Assembly (NCBI RefSeq): GCF_040712315.1
Contig: NC_134020.1
Location: forward strand, 36,138,751-36,202,750
DNA length: 64,000 nt
Source: Castanea sativa
Taxonomy: Eukaryota > Streptophyta > Magnoliopsida > Fagales > Fagaceae
Direction: 5' to 3'
This document shows, piece after piece, positions 22,859-32,964 of this stretch (position 1 is its first letter; the number at the start of each line of letters is the position of its first letter). The translations under genes were made by a program, and so were the position numbers. Below the pieces are notes generated by a model that saw only the letters and a list, made by a program, of their open reading frames with translations, was not told the DNA's origin and searched no databases.

Positions 22859-23874
22859 TGTAGAGAGAAAATTTCCGACCTATCACAAGCTAACACATCA
22901 TACTACCAAGTCCACTGGCCAATTACAAAGTGCCACGTATTGTTACTAGGTTTTGCTATTACTACTAAAAAACCAATAGAAATTTGCCAAGTGTCATTGA
23001 AATAAGGGCATAAAATGCATGCGAAACCCAATCACGCATCAATGCATGTAAGCAATGACATAAGCAGCCTCGCATGTGTAAGCGATGACATAATCAGCCC
23101 AGCACATGTAGGCAATGACATAAGCAATCCAGTGCATGTAAGCGATGACATAAGCAGACCAATCAGACTGTGACATGTGTCACCAATCAGACTCCGCCAC
23201 GTGTCGCTCACCCACCCCTAAACTCCTATAAATAGAAGCCTTCCTAAGGCATTAAAAGAGACACCAAGGCATCTAGAGCATAAGCAGCATTAGAGAAGAT
23301 TCAGAAGCACTCAAAAGTATAGAAGCTCTGCAGGAATCAAGCTTCAAAGCCTTCAAAAACTTCAACCTCAAAACCAAAGAACATTTGAAGCAAAAACCAT
23401 CCAAGCTATCAACCTAGATCTTGAAGCTTGCTGGAATCAAGCTCAAAAGCCTCCAGAAATTTCAACAAACCATAAATCAACGAAGCTCTATGGATTCAAG
23501 CCTCTAAAGCACCGAAGAACTTCCACTACAAACCTTTGAAGACGAAGAACGCACCAAGAACATGAATAATGTACAAGAACGTGAAGAACATGAAGAACAA
23601 AGAATTTCTAACAAGCTCATAGCCAGAGATTCATTGTAATTCTGTTTCAAGGGTCTTCGATCCATCCTTCAATTAAATTGAATGATTTTTGGTGTTTGAA
23701 ACAAAATCACATTATTACAATTCCAATAAACAAGTCTTTCAAGGAGACTGAATCAGAGGATCACTCTTTTGTAATTTAAGTGAATTGTACCACATATTCA
23801 TCAATACAAATTCACATTTGTGAAACTATTTTACTTGTTTGATTTATTTAAAACTAGAGATTTAGTCGTCTACA
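22859..23874 (+). repeat. 3' LTR of a Ty3/gypsy-like element
   Basis: 1,016 bp with ends TGTAGAGAG and AGTCGTCTACA, giving a 6-bp terminal inverted repeat TGTAGA/TCTACA, preceded by a purine tract. Contains CTATAAATAGAAG (23227) as a TATA box and short repeats of CATGTAAGCGATGACATAA upstream (23040-23150). The matching 5' LTR is not in the window. Confidence 0.75.
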
Positions 23875-23877
23875 AGT

Positions 23878-24578
23878 AGGAAAACATTTTATGCCGAAAC
23901 AAACTATGGAGTCTCAAGTCTTGTCCTTTTACCTTCAATAAACTTTGCAATATATTTAGAAGTGTTTTTTTTTTTTTTTTTTTTTTTACAAACAAGGGTG
24001 TCTAGACCTTTTCGATTATATGACTATTCTCTCTTTGTATGTAGTTTTTCCATCCTACACGCATCAAGTTATTACTGAGAGGAGTTCTAGTAGTATTTTT
24101 TTGGTGAAACTACATTATTGGTCCCTGAAGTTTACCATGTGTGTGCAATCGGTCTCTTAAGTTTGAAGCGAGCATAATTAATCCCTCAAGTTTTAAAACT
24201 GAATTGTATTAGTCCTTTTACTAACTGCCGTTAGTGGTGTTACTTATGTGGCATGTTTTTAATTAAAAATTTTAGTTTCCTCGTTAGAAACAATATTCAC
24301 GGTACCAACCAAATTATATATAATAAAAAAAGTATTTTCTACCCTAGCCGCCTCCCCTTGCTCATGATTGGACTATTTTGTTTAAGCTAGACAATAGTAG
24401 TCATTTCTGAATAGCTATATTAAGATGACAACATCTCACATCAACAAAAATGTCAGACAAATGTTGTTGTGAATGTATTATTACATGAGCTTCCTGTGGC
24501 ATCAAATTGTCTTTGGTACCTTAACTATTCAGCATCAACCACAAGCAAATAACCTGGGTGACTTTTGAGCCATGGAGC
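23878..24578 (+). repeat. Duplicated block, copy A
   Basis: Matches 50754-51682 on the same strand, from GGAAAACATTTTATGCC through TTTACCTTCAATAAACTTTG and TCATGATTGGACTATTTTG to AACCACAAGCAAATAACCT. Copy A starts right after the gypsy LTR; its last ~475 bp lie in the MULE-like element. Confidence 0.9.
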
Positions 24579-25224
24579 GGTAAGACCAACTGTAAACAGA
24601 GCCAAAACCTTGAAGTAGTGCCATATCATATAAGGCATTAGATTATGATACTGGTCTTGACACGAGATAGTACATTGACAAAAAAAAACATTAATCCATG
24701 AATAAAAACACTTTGATGTACTCCTTCACATCAAAATGTTTAGGTAGTGTGTGAGAGAAGCAGTGTGCGAGAGAAGCAGGGAAGAGTGTGGTTGTCGCCG
24801 GCGGTGGCTAGGGCTTGGGCTGTCGCTGGTGGTGGCTAGGGCTTGGCCTGTCACCAGTGGCAGCTATGGCTAGGGTCTCCACTGGCAGTAGGTTCATGCT
24901 TGGATTTCTTTTCTCCCTTTCTCTCTTTTGTGGGTGGGTTTGTGATTTTTTTTAAGCGGTGGGTTTGTGAATCAGTTGCAAATATTGGTTTTAATTTGGT
25001 TTGTAAATTTATTTTGTAATTTTTAATAAAAAAAGCTATATCATTAAAAAAAATGTCAAGTCATTATTCCGTTAACCATGTAAGTAATACCACTAATGGT
25101 AGTTAGTAAAAGGACTAATACAACTCAGTTTTAAAACTTGAGGGACTAATTGTGCTCACTTGAAACTTGAGGAACCAATTACACACATAAGGTAAACTTG
25201 AGGGATCAACATTATAGTTGCACC
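24103..25224. mobile_element. MULE-like non-autonomous element with ~150-bp inverted repeats
   Basis: The left arm (GGTGAAACTACATTATTGGT... to about 24250) is the diverged inverse of the right arm (about 25060-25224, ending ATTATAGTTGCACC). The flanking 9-mers TATTTTTTT (24094-24102) and TATTTATTT (25225-25233) match at 8 of 9, the MULE duplication length. The interior has no transposase. It includes a GC-rich 28-29 bp tandem repeat and, on the minus strand, a short readable segment (APWLKSHPGYLLVVDAE) that could be captured gene sequence. Confidence 0.7.
24793..24880. repeat. GC-rich 28-29 bp tandem repeat, three units
   Basis: Units start GTCGCCGG (24793), GTCGCTGG (24822) and GTCACCAG (24850), each followed by a GGTGGCTAGGGCTTGG-like core. 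Sits inside the MULE-like element. Confidence 0.75.
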
Positions 25225-25233
25225 TATTTATTT

Positions 25234-25613
25234 TTAAAGACTATATAATCCTACTTTTATTGATATTACCTATAGTGTGTAATGTAAATTAAGTAATCTT
25301 AGAAATAGTCTAGGATAAAAGTTACTATATCTACTTTTTAATAGGTTTGATACAATACACAATTTCAAATAAGGTCTAATTACAACTTACCCACTTGTGG
25401 TTTGACCAAAATTTAAGTTGCCTACCTGTGATTTGAAATTTGACACTTTACCCACCTAAGGTTAGCTTAGTTAGGGTTCCATTACTCACCTCTGTTAAAA
25501 ATGAGGCTAAATATGTATTTTTGCTCTTTTTTATGTCTCTCTCCTTTCAAAACAAAAAAAGCATAAAATAATAAGAGAACAAGATCAAAAAGTAAGGGTT
25601 TTGTAAAAATTAT
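25234..25613. other. AT-rich spacer, possible decayed repeat
   Basis: No gene. The stretch around 25380-25500 (AACTTACCCACTTGTGGTTT, TTACCCACCTAAGG) looks like the end of a common plant DNA transposon. It ends at the E3 target site ATTAT. Confidence 0.35.
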
Positions 25614-26275
25614 TGACAAGCCAAGAATGTATTGACCCCTTGCGATGGATTAATTGATTAATTAGCCAAGTTTAATTAATTAATCAAATTAACATGCAAA
25701 GTACGTGGCAGCACAAAAAAATCACCAACTAAATAAATATGCAGTAGAAAATAAATTGACACAGTGATTTGTTTATGAATAAGGAAAACCTCCGAGGCAA
25801 AAACTCCGTCGGGAGATTTTAAGGTCATCACTCCCGAGAATCCACTATTATCAAAACAAGCAGTTACAAGTAAAAGAATCCCAATACCTTATACCAACCT
25901 ACAGTTGAACCCTTACCCCAATACCCACTGGACTTGTTATGTAGTGACAATCTTTCATTGTATTACACGGCTCCTAGTACGTGACTAACCAATAGATGCG
26001 CGGATCCTAGTATGCGACTTGATCACCAACTTGAGAAGGATGTTGGCTGTAAAGTTCTTCTGTTCATCACATGATGAAGATCATGAAGTTGCTTGGTCAT
26101 AAAACCCTATGGTGTACAAAGACAGCAGATTCTTCAAGAGAAAGAAAAACTAGGGCAAATTCTGTCTCTAGTCACAATTTGCATGAACAAGACTTTGCTC
26201 AATACTCGCGCAACCCTAGATGGCCCTTAAAATAATCATTATATATGTTTAGGGTTGTGAGAAAAGAAAGCCCAA
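25614..26275 (-). repeat. E3 3' LTR remnant (downstream ~660 bp)
   Basis: Reverse complement of the E-family LTR from just upstream of its TATA box (ATATATGTTTAGGG at 26240) to its end. Joined at about 26275 to ORF2. Confidence 0.85.
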
Positions 26276-27396
26276 ACCATTATCCTTATCAGCATCAACA
26301 TCAGCATCATCGTCCTCATCCTTAGAAGTCCCTAGAGTAGGAGGAGGAGAAGCAACAAAGCCACCCATGACAGCCTATTGTCGTGTGATACGACTAACAC
26401 GGGTGTTCACCTGACATAACTCATCACTAAGAGTGTCGACGTGAGCATCAATGCGCATAAGCTGTGCCATGATGTCCTCGAGAGTCACACCGCCCACTAA
26501 AGAAGAAGGAGTGGATGTGGATGGAGCTGTAGAAGCTGGAGGAATCGCTGTCCCGGACTGCCTCGAACGAAGCTGCGCCTCGCTCCGTTTAACGGTAGCG
26601 GCGTCTATAGAACAGATGACATGGAAGTGGTCGAAAACAGGAAAGGGGACAGAAAAGTGGCATAGAATCCCTGTGATAGCCAAAGAGAAGATGAGCTTAT
26701 TATGGGTCGCCGTATCTCTATATACATCTATGAGTGAAAAAATGAAATGAGAGGGAAAATCTATAGTGAGATGCTCTAGGAGGGAAAGCAAAAACTGAGT
26801 ACGGGGTTCCGTAATGGAGTTACAATGAGATAAAGGATGCAAAACAAACGTCATCACCATATTAATGAATTGAGGACCTTTAGCAAAGGCCAAACAATGA
26901 GGGAACTAACGATCACCCCAATCAGAGGGACGCTCACAAAAAGAGGTCATAAGCTCGTCTTTAGTCACAGTCTTAAGATGATCACAACCAGGGTAGTCAG
27001 GATGCGCTACCCTAGGGACATGGAGCATGTTGGATACTATATTCGGTGTGACCACGATGTGCATACCTCGAACGTGAATAGAAAAATGAGGTATTGAATA
27101 ATCAAATCCATGCATATTGGAGTAGAACTCCTGTATAAGCACAGATGGACAAGTGACCAGGACATCACATAGTGACTCCCAACCCCTACTGTGAATGACA
27201 GTGGGTAGGTCAGTGTCAGAGAAGTCCGATAAAATGACTTGGCATTCCAAATGAATGCCTCGTCTAGAAAAGTTCTCTGAAAGTCCTGTCAGGCTGTATC
27301 ATCATAGAACCGAATGTTAGAGGGGGTAGGATCAAAAGAGGATGCCCCGGAATGAAGAGGGCTCCGGGATGGAGTAGATTTTTGTTTAGGTGCCAT
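26276..27396 (-). pseudogene. E3 ORF2, putative plant-transposon protein, disrupted
   Basis: The ATG at 27396 (MAPKQKSTPSRSPLHSGASS) follows a CT-rich tract and GGTTAG acceptor. TAG interrupts near 27291 and the frame changes near 27255. Then ECQVILSDFSDTDLP, GWESLCDVLVTCPSVLIQEF, RVAHPDYPGCDHLKTV and, after TAG near 26909, FAKGPQFINMVMTFVLH to ATVKRSEAQLRSRQSG. Arg-Gln here is the codon pair mutated to stops in E1 and E2. The heptad-like segment is followed by TAG near 26375. The acidic tail is cut off by the deletion into the LTR. Same unknown protein as in E1/E2; sequence is noticeably diverged, so E3 belongs to an older or separate sublineage. Confidence 0.6.
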
Positions 27397-27406
27397 AGAG
27401 CAACTA

Positions 27407-27410
<4 letters not shown>

Positions 27411-27455
<45 letters not shown>

Positions 27456-27467
27456 GAGAGAGAGAGA
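27411..27467. repeat. (GA)n microsatellite
   Basis: About 57 bp of AG repeat with one interruption. On the coding strand it is the CT-rich tract upstream of ORF2. Confidence 0.95.
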
Positions 27468-27962
27468 CATGTATAAAAGCACCAATACAATCAATATATA
27501 AGAATATAGAGAATTGAAGGTACGTATGCATGAAAATGCCTGAACATGTGACATTCAAAATTAAAAACATCATGGGCTCAGCCCAATCTAAACCTACCAG
27601 CACACAAATTTACAACAAAGTCAAGCACACATCTAAATGCATGAAATATTGTTTTAATGCATATATGATGCAATGCATGATGATTTAAAGCCATTTAGGC
27701 AAGACCCATCCCAAAAATTTCACAAAGCTTCATCAATTTTGAAAAACCCAAAAATTTCTCAAAAACCCCAAAAGTTAGGTCAGAAAGCATGAAATGCATG
27801 ATAGATGAGAGAAACGAGATCTTACTAGAAGAAGAAAGATCAATCTAGGCTCAAAAAACCTTTGGGAATGAAGTTTGGAGTGAGAGAAAGAAGTTTTGGG
27901 AGGTGAGGAGTCAACAGGAGTCAAGAGAGATCGAGAGAAGTGAACCTGAAAATGTGAGGATT

Positions 27963-28215
27963 CTATATATAGAACCTTTTAATTCTCGACAGATTGAGAG
28001 GTGTCGAGCTTTAAAGGCTTGAAGAGATCTAGCTATCGAGCAGCTGTCTAAAGGTGTCCACAGCAAAAAGGGGCTCGATGGATCGAGAAGCTATTAAGAA
28101 TCTATCAAGGAGACAACACTTTCTCGATGGATCGAGAAGCTATCAAGATTGAGATAAAAAGAAGCTGAAGAGCTCGATAGATAGCCTAGCTGTCGAGAGG
28201 TGTCGAGGAGCTGTT
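27963..28215 (-). promoter_or_regulatory. E3 internal promoter-like region before ORF2
   Basis: Reads on the minus strand as TCGACA/ATCGAG motifs followed by CTATATATAG (27963-27972) and a leader with CTTCTCTCGATCTCTC. Equivalent to 8577-8835 and 17118-17260. Confidence 0.5.
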
Positions 28216-28363
28216 GAGATTGCTTAAAAAAAATAGTTTTTCAAAGAAGAGAAAAACACAAACATAAATGCAATCAAACATGCAACTCAACCAAGGATAA
28301 AAAAAACATTTTAATCTCTCAAAAAATCTCTCAATCAAGAAAAATGCCATGCATTTAGATCCA

Positions 28364-28365
<2 letters not shown>

Positions 28366-28412
<47 letters not shown>
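28366..28412. repeat. (AC)n microsatellite
   Basis: About 46 bp of CA dinucleotides in the E3 spacer. It corresponds to the GTGTGTGAGTGTGT stretch in E1 (8415) and E2, expanded here. Confidence 0.95.
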
Positions 28413-28416
<4 letters not shown>

Positions 28417-29341
28417 AACAAGTCTAACCAATTTTATATTTCAAAAACAAGTTAAGACAGTTTAATGAGCATACATTAACACATGTAAACCTTGTGATGA
28501 CCAAATAACATTGTACCTGCACATGTATCAAGAGTAGCAAAAAATATTGCGTGTTGCGTGTGAAAACATTGCAAGATTGCATAAGTGTCTCTATGTTATG
28601 ATGATTTGAGATATGAGTAAATCAATTTAACTAACACACGATCATAACTGCTTGATGGGGACTATCACCTTCGAGGAACATCCTATAACTCCCATATCTC
28701 CTAGAATACACGCTTGCAATCATGTTTTAAAGCATTTTGTTTTTTTTTTCTTTAATTTTTCTTTGCATATTTTTCTTTTATTAAGCATATCATGCATGGG
28801 CATACAAGAGAGAAAAGAAATACACAATTATGTTAAGCTTTTGACATTGCACTTTTGCTATGCTGAAGCATACTGATGTCATTCCATGATTGCAACAATG
28901 GTGAGATGGTTATTTATGCCTTTCTCTTAGGATTTTTTAGTCCTTCCCGTCAAAAAGAGTGATATGAGTGTTAAGTACAAGAGATAAATTAATCTTACTA
29001 ATCACAAACACGAGCCACGAAACTCACTTGCTTAGTTGTGTATAAAGATGCTAATCTAAACTACAAGTGATACAAAGTTTAGATAACTTTGTTTCATTGG
29101 CCATACAAGGTACATAAGTACTAATGTACACAAACACACACTGTTTTTGTATTTTTGTATTTTTCAATTTTTTTTATTTTTATGGAGGAAAAAAATTAAT
29201 AAAAAAAAATTGAAAACAAACAACAAAAACATGTTAACCAAAGCAATGCATAAAAACTAGATTGATTGAAAATAAGAAAGCAAAACACACAAGTGATGCA
29301 AAAACAAAAAAAGAAGGGGAGAGAGAGAAAAAGTGACTGAC
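28413..29341 (-). other. E3 internal noncoding stretch
   Basis: Counterpart of the E1/E2 spacer between gag and ORF2, with one copy of the 41-bp motif (28841-28885). No coding region supported. Confidence 0.55.
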
Positions 29342-30815
29342 TCACTTAAAGCCTTTTTCCTTCCACACCTTGGAAGAACCTTTCCTTTTGGTGAAACCTT
29401 GAACCGATGGTGAGGGGGAAGAATTGCAACCGTTCAAGTTCAAAAGAAACATTAGGGTTTTGAGAAGCTTACCAAGAGGAGAAAGAGAGGATGGAAACTG
29501 ACTTAGGTTTCCTGCTGAGACCATGTTGTTGCTCTGTTGAGTGGCTTGCCACTTGTAGCAATTTGGTTGAGTGTGTCCAACTACTCCATAGTGATGATAG
29601 AGATGCTGCTTCTTGTCTTTGGACTTTTAAGCATTACTCTTCTTAGCCCTAGGGTTTTTGGTTTCTTTCTTAATAATCTTATGAGGTGCTCCTAAGATAG
29701 ATTTACCATTGTCTATGTTCTTACTAGCTATCATAGTTTAGTATCATTATTCTCAGATTCAATATTATTAGTAGGAGAAACAAAAACAGTAGTACTAGAA
29801 GAAGCAATATTAGGAGAAGAAAAATCATACCCTAAACCAGTTCAATCGGAGGCAGATTTTTTGAATGCTAAGCATCTCATCAAGCTTTGCACTTGAGGTC
29901 CTCTCCAACTGAGCTCTAACTTGGAATAGTTCTGCCTCAAGCTTCTTGGTTTTCTCAGCCAAGAAATTGTTTTCAAACTTCAGTGCTCCAATGGTTTGAT
30001 TGACTTCATCATACTTGGTGGAGAGCTATTCTCGTTCAAGCTCCACATCACTGAGCTTCTTGGTGGCCAACCTATACAATTTCTCATGCTTTTTAGAGAC
30101 CTTATATAACTTTGCATAGGCAGTATGGATGTCATCTTGTTCATCCATCTTCTCAAATTTTGATTCCACCAAGTTTTCTTCTTCATCCACATCTTCTACA
30201 GTCCCTTTAGTAGGATTGACAGTGGTGATGAAGGCATTTAGGATTCTGTCATCTTCATTATCAGAATCATCCTCAGGTTTAGTGTCGCTTAAGGTAGCAA
30301 CAAGTGCCTTGCTCTTCCTAATCGACTTGAGATAAGTAGGGCACTCTTGTTTCATGTGACCAAATCCTTGACACCTGAAACACTTTGGTCCTGAGGGAAC
30401 AATGTACTAACCACCATCCCTAGCATCCTTCTTCACTTTGTCTTGGCTCTTAGACTGAGAAAAACTTGATTACTAGTGGTCCTTGTCAAAGCCCTTTGTA
30501 TTGGCATTCTTCATGAACTTCTTGAATTGCCTAGTGATGTAGGACTTCTTTTTAGAATCTTCATCGTCTGAAGACTCATCCGTGTCACTGCTCTTGGCCT
30601 TCAATACCATGCTCTTGCCCTTACCCGGCTTACCAACCAGCTCTGTCAAAGGAATCTTGTCAATATCCTTTGATTCCTCTATAGCAGTGATCTTGGCATG
30701 AAATCTCTCGAGTAGAGATTTGAGCTCTTTTCTCATAATCTTGGGTTCGGGAATGGTTTCCCCAAGATTAAATTCTGAGTTCACTATGTCCTTGAGCCTA
30801 GCATAAAACTCATCA
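29342..30815 (-). pseudogene. E3 gag, N-terminally deleted and disrupted
   Basis: Minus-strand reading starts at the deletion joint (about 30815) inside SDEFYARLKDIVNSEFNLGE. It continues through ESKDIDKIPLTELVG, the Ser/Asp-rich linker, a knuckle region CFRCQGFGHMKQEC, DDSDNEDDRILNAF, coiled coil, a degraded second knuckle near 29600 and the tail KVWKEKGFK with stop at 29342. Several stops and frame changes interrupt it, for example near 30472, 30410 and 29870. Compared with E1/E2 it lacks the first ~130 residues and a segment after ELVG. Same SIRE/Maximus-like gag family. Confidence 0.85.
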
Positions 30816-31026
30816 CTATGTCGAGCTTTAATGAACAAAACTTCTTCACTTGATTCTTGGATAACCTTGCATGGCTTTAACACTTGAACTTGAAACATTG
30901 TTTCTTGAAGCATTAAACTTGTCCTAGATGTACCCAAATACAAGTAAAGTACGTTTTTTCAAAAGATTAGCCAATTACATAAAATGTTGACATATGTTTA
31001 TAACATGAATCACATATGTCCTAACA
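30816..31026 (-). repeat. E3 5' LTR remnant (first ~211 bp)
   Basis: Reverse complement of the E-family LTR start up to the ...CATTAAAGCTCGACA stretch, then abrupt switch to gag. Confidence 0.85.
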
Positions 31027-31276
31027 ATTATGAACAAACATTTCCACCATCATATAAGCTTTTGTTAAGAACTTTGATTCGCAGAAATGTTTTTTTTTCC
31101 ATTGAAATTTCTGTCCTAAGTTATGCCCAGTTCAACCTCCTATATTGATTATTGATACTTCACTCGCTCACAAAGTCGATCCTACATCTCTTAATTCCTC
31201 TCCTATTATCCCTTCCCATAAAAAGAAAACAACTACCTTTTGTTGCCTAAACCGGACATAAACTAAACAGACACAG

Positions 31277-32133
31277 TGTTAGGAGCTTTAGTTGCTGATT
31301 ATGATGGCATGAGGAATTGGAATGCTAGGGCAACATCAGGCCAGCCACTTGGCTCTATGTTTTCTCAACACACCAATGGCTCTTCATGCCTATCTAGTAA
31401 GGCTCCTAACTGCTCTTTGAGGGGGACAAGCCTGGTCTTCCTGTTGGATTCAGAATGATGAGTGTGATGAGTGCAGCATGTGGAGGCACCTTGCTCCATA
31501 TGATTCCCTAAGGCCATGGCAGAGGAAGGCCATGGTGGGTAGAGACGGATTTTGATGTTGGGCTGCAGCAAGTGGTGTTGACCCTAGGTGATGGTGCATG
31601 GCATTGGTGGCTTGAGTGCAAGGCAGTGCTGGGCTACTGTGATTATGATATGCTGTGCAAGGCATTGGGCTGGTTGGTTCTAGCAGAATGCATGGACTTG
31701 TGTGAGTGGGCTGATGGCAGTTACTTGATGTGCTGAATATAAGCATGCTGTGTGGGCTGTGATGCTGATGAGAAGGCTTAGGTAGGGGGCCAAGCCTTCT
31801 AAAACGTGCTAGAACAAGTGTGTGGGCTACTGAAGCATTGGCAGAGTGTGTAATTTATTTCTGTGCATTTATCTTAGGCTGTTGGGGCTGTCAACATCAG
31901 TGTGTAATTTTGGCTTAGAGAATTTCGTGTGTATTCTCTAGGCTTCCTTTGTACTTGATATTGAGTAATAAAGGTTGGGGTTGATGCCCTATAAATACTA
32001 TGTGTGAATTCCCTTTATAATTTTGTTATAAGTATTCATGCAGTGTGTGTGTGTGGTGTGTTGGTTGAGACTAGGTCAGGGGCTTAGTGCCATCATAGGC
32101 AGAAAATTTAAAAGAAAATTTGACCCTGTGACA
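31277..32133 (+). repeat. 5' LTR of a truncated Ty3/gypsy element
   Basis: 857 bp from TGTTAGGAGC to GACCCTGTGACA. It has a TATA box CTATAAATACT near 31990 and is followed directly by a Met-tRNA primer site. Unrelated to the E-family LTR beyond TGTTAGG. No second LTR in the window. Confidence 0.75.
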
Positions 32134-32135
32134 AT

Positions 32136-32147
32136 TGGTATCAGAGC
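32136..32147 (+). promoter_or_regulatory. Primer binding site (initiator Met-tRNA)
   Basis: TGGTATCAGAGC three bases downstream of the LTR end at 32133. Confidence 0.85.
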
Positions 32148-32156
32148 TTGGCTGCC

Positions 32157-32640
32157 ATGTCTTCAAACACCAAGACAAGGGTAACTATCTTGGAGATAAT
32201 ACTCGAAGTTCCTAGAGAGGGGGAACAACTTTCTGTGTGTGACAGATTGGAAGCCCTCTCTATAGAAACTACTATGGTGGGGAATGATCTTGTAGAATAG
32301 AGGGATATTGTGTTGAATCGTGTTGAAGAATTGGTTGTTAAACTGGACACCCAGAACTAGGTAGTAAGGGAGACCCAACGCCAACTTGAAACATAAATTG
32401 CCCTGTTGAAGAAAGCAATGAGTGGCTTGCCTAGGGAGGGGGAAGTGGCCACCAAAGTAAAGGTGCCTAAACCAAAGCCCTTTAATGGTGCCAGGAATGC
32501 CATGGATTTGGAGAATTTCCTATGAAATATGGAGCAGTACTTTAAGGCTGCCAGGGTGCCTAATCAAGAGATGGTGACGATTACTAGCATGTATCTTTTG
32601 TGGTGGAGAACCCATGTGGAAGATCATGCAGATGCTAGAA
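32157..32640 (+). pseudogene. Ty3/gypsy gag fragment
   Basis: The ATG at 32157 (MSSNTKTRVTILE) opens a frame with TAG at 32297-32299 and further stops near 32360, 32395 and 32524. The readable block PKPFNGARNAMDLENFL, NMEQYFKAARVPNQE, ITSMYL and WWRTHVEDHADA matches the retrotransposon gag domain of Ty3/gypsy elements. It breaks off at about 32640, where a short AATTGCCAAAAATA repeat begins. No zinc knuckle or pol follows. Confidence 0.75.
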
Positions 32641-32964
32641 TTGCCAAAAATAGAATTGCCAAAAATAAAGTTATATCTCTATAACTATTAGACCAATTAT
32701 TTTGTTTAAGAGCATTATTGGACTAATTCAAAATTTTGAAGGGGCCAACTCTGATTTTTGTATACTAAATTGGGCTTGAACATAAAAATAATTGTATATA
32801 TATTTTTAAAAATTTTAAAATTTTGGGGGGCCATGGCCCCCGCACCCTTATACATGCCTCTTCCCCTGTCTCTAGCATCAAGTCATGGACCATCTGATAC
32901 ATGTAACTAGTTCATATTTCAAAACTTAGTCCAGACTTCTTTATTTAATTAAATCACCAATTAG
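32641..32964. other. Gene-free junction sequence
   Basis: AT-rich, with a GGGGGGCCATGGCCCC near-palindrome at 32824. Nothing coding. It separates the gypsy fragment from the kinase pseudogene. Confidence 0.4.

Larger units (their letters stand above)
25614..31026 (-). mobile_element. E3: third copy of the gag+ORF2 LTR element, internally deleted
   Basis: Both outer termini are intact: TGACAAGCC at 25614 (LTR end, reversed) and ...CACATATGTCCTAACA ending 31026 (LTR start, reversed), with perfect target duplication ATTAT (25609-25613 and 31027-31031). On the minus strand the first ~211 bp of the 5' LTR jump straight into mid-gag. The end of ORF2 jumps straight into the 3' LTR at about its middle. 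Primer site, gag N-terminus, ORF2 tail, purine tract and half of each LTR are therefore gone. The rest keeps the E1/E2 order. Confidence 0.88.

Noticed and set aside
27264..27554. Minus-strand ORF with a long Ser-Leu run upstream of E3 ORF2
   Set aside because: The Ser-Leu run is the GA microsatellite in the leader; the real ORF2 start is the ATG at 27396.
28186..28431. Minus-strand ORF with a poly Cys-Val run
   Set aside because: Created by the AC microsatellite in the E3 spacer.
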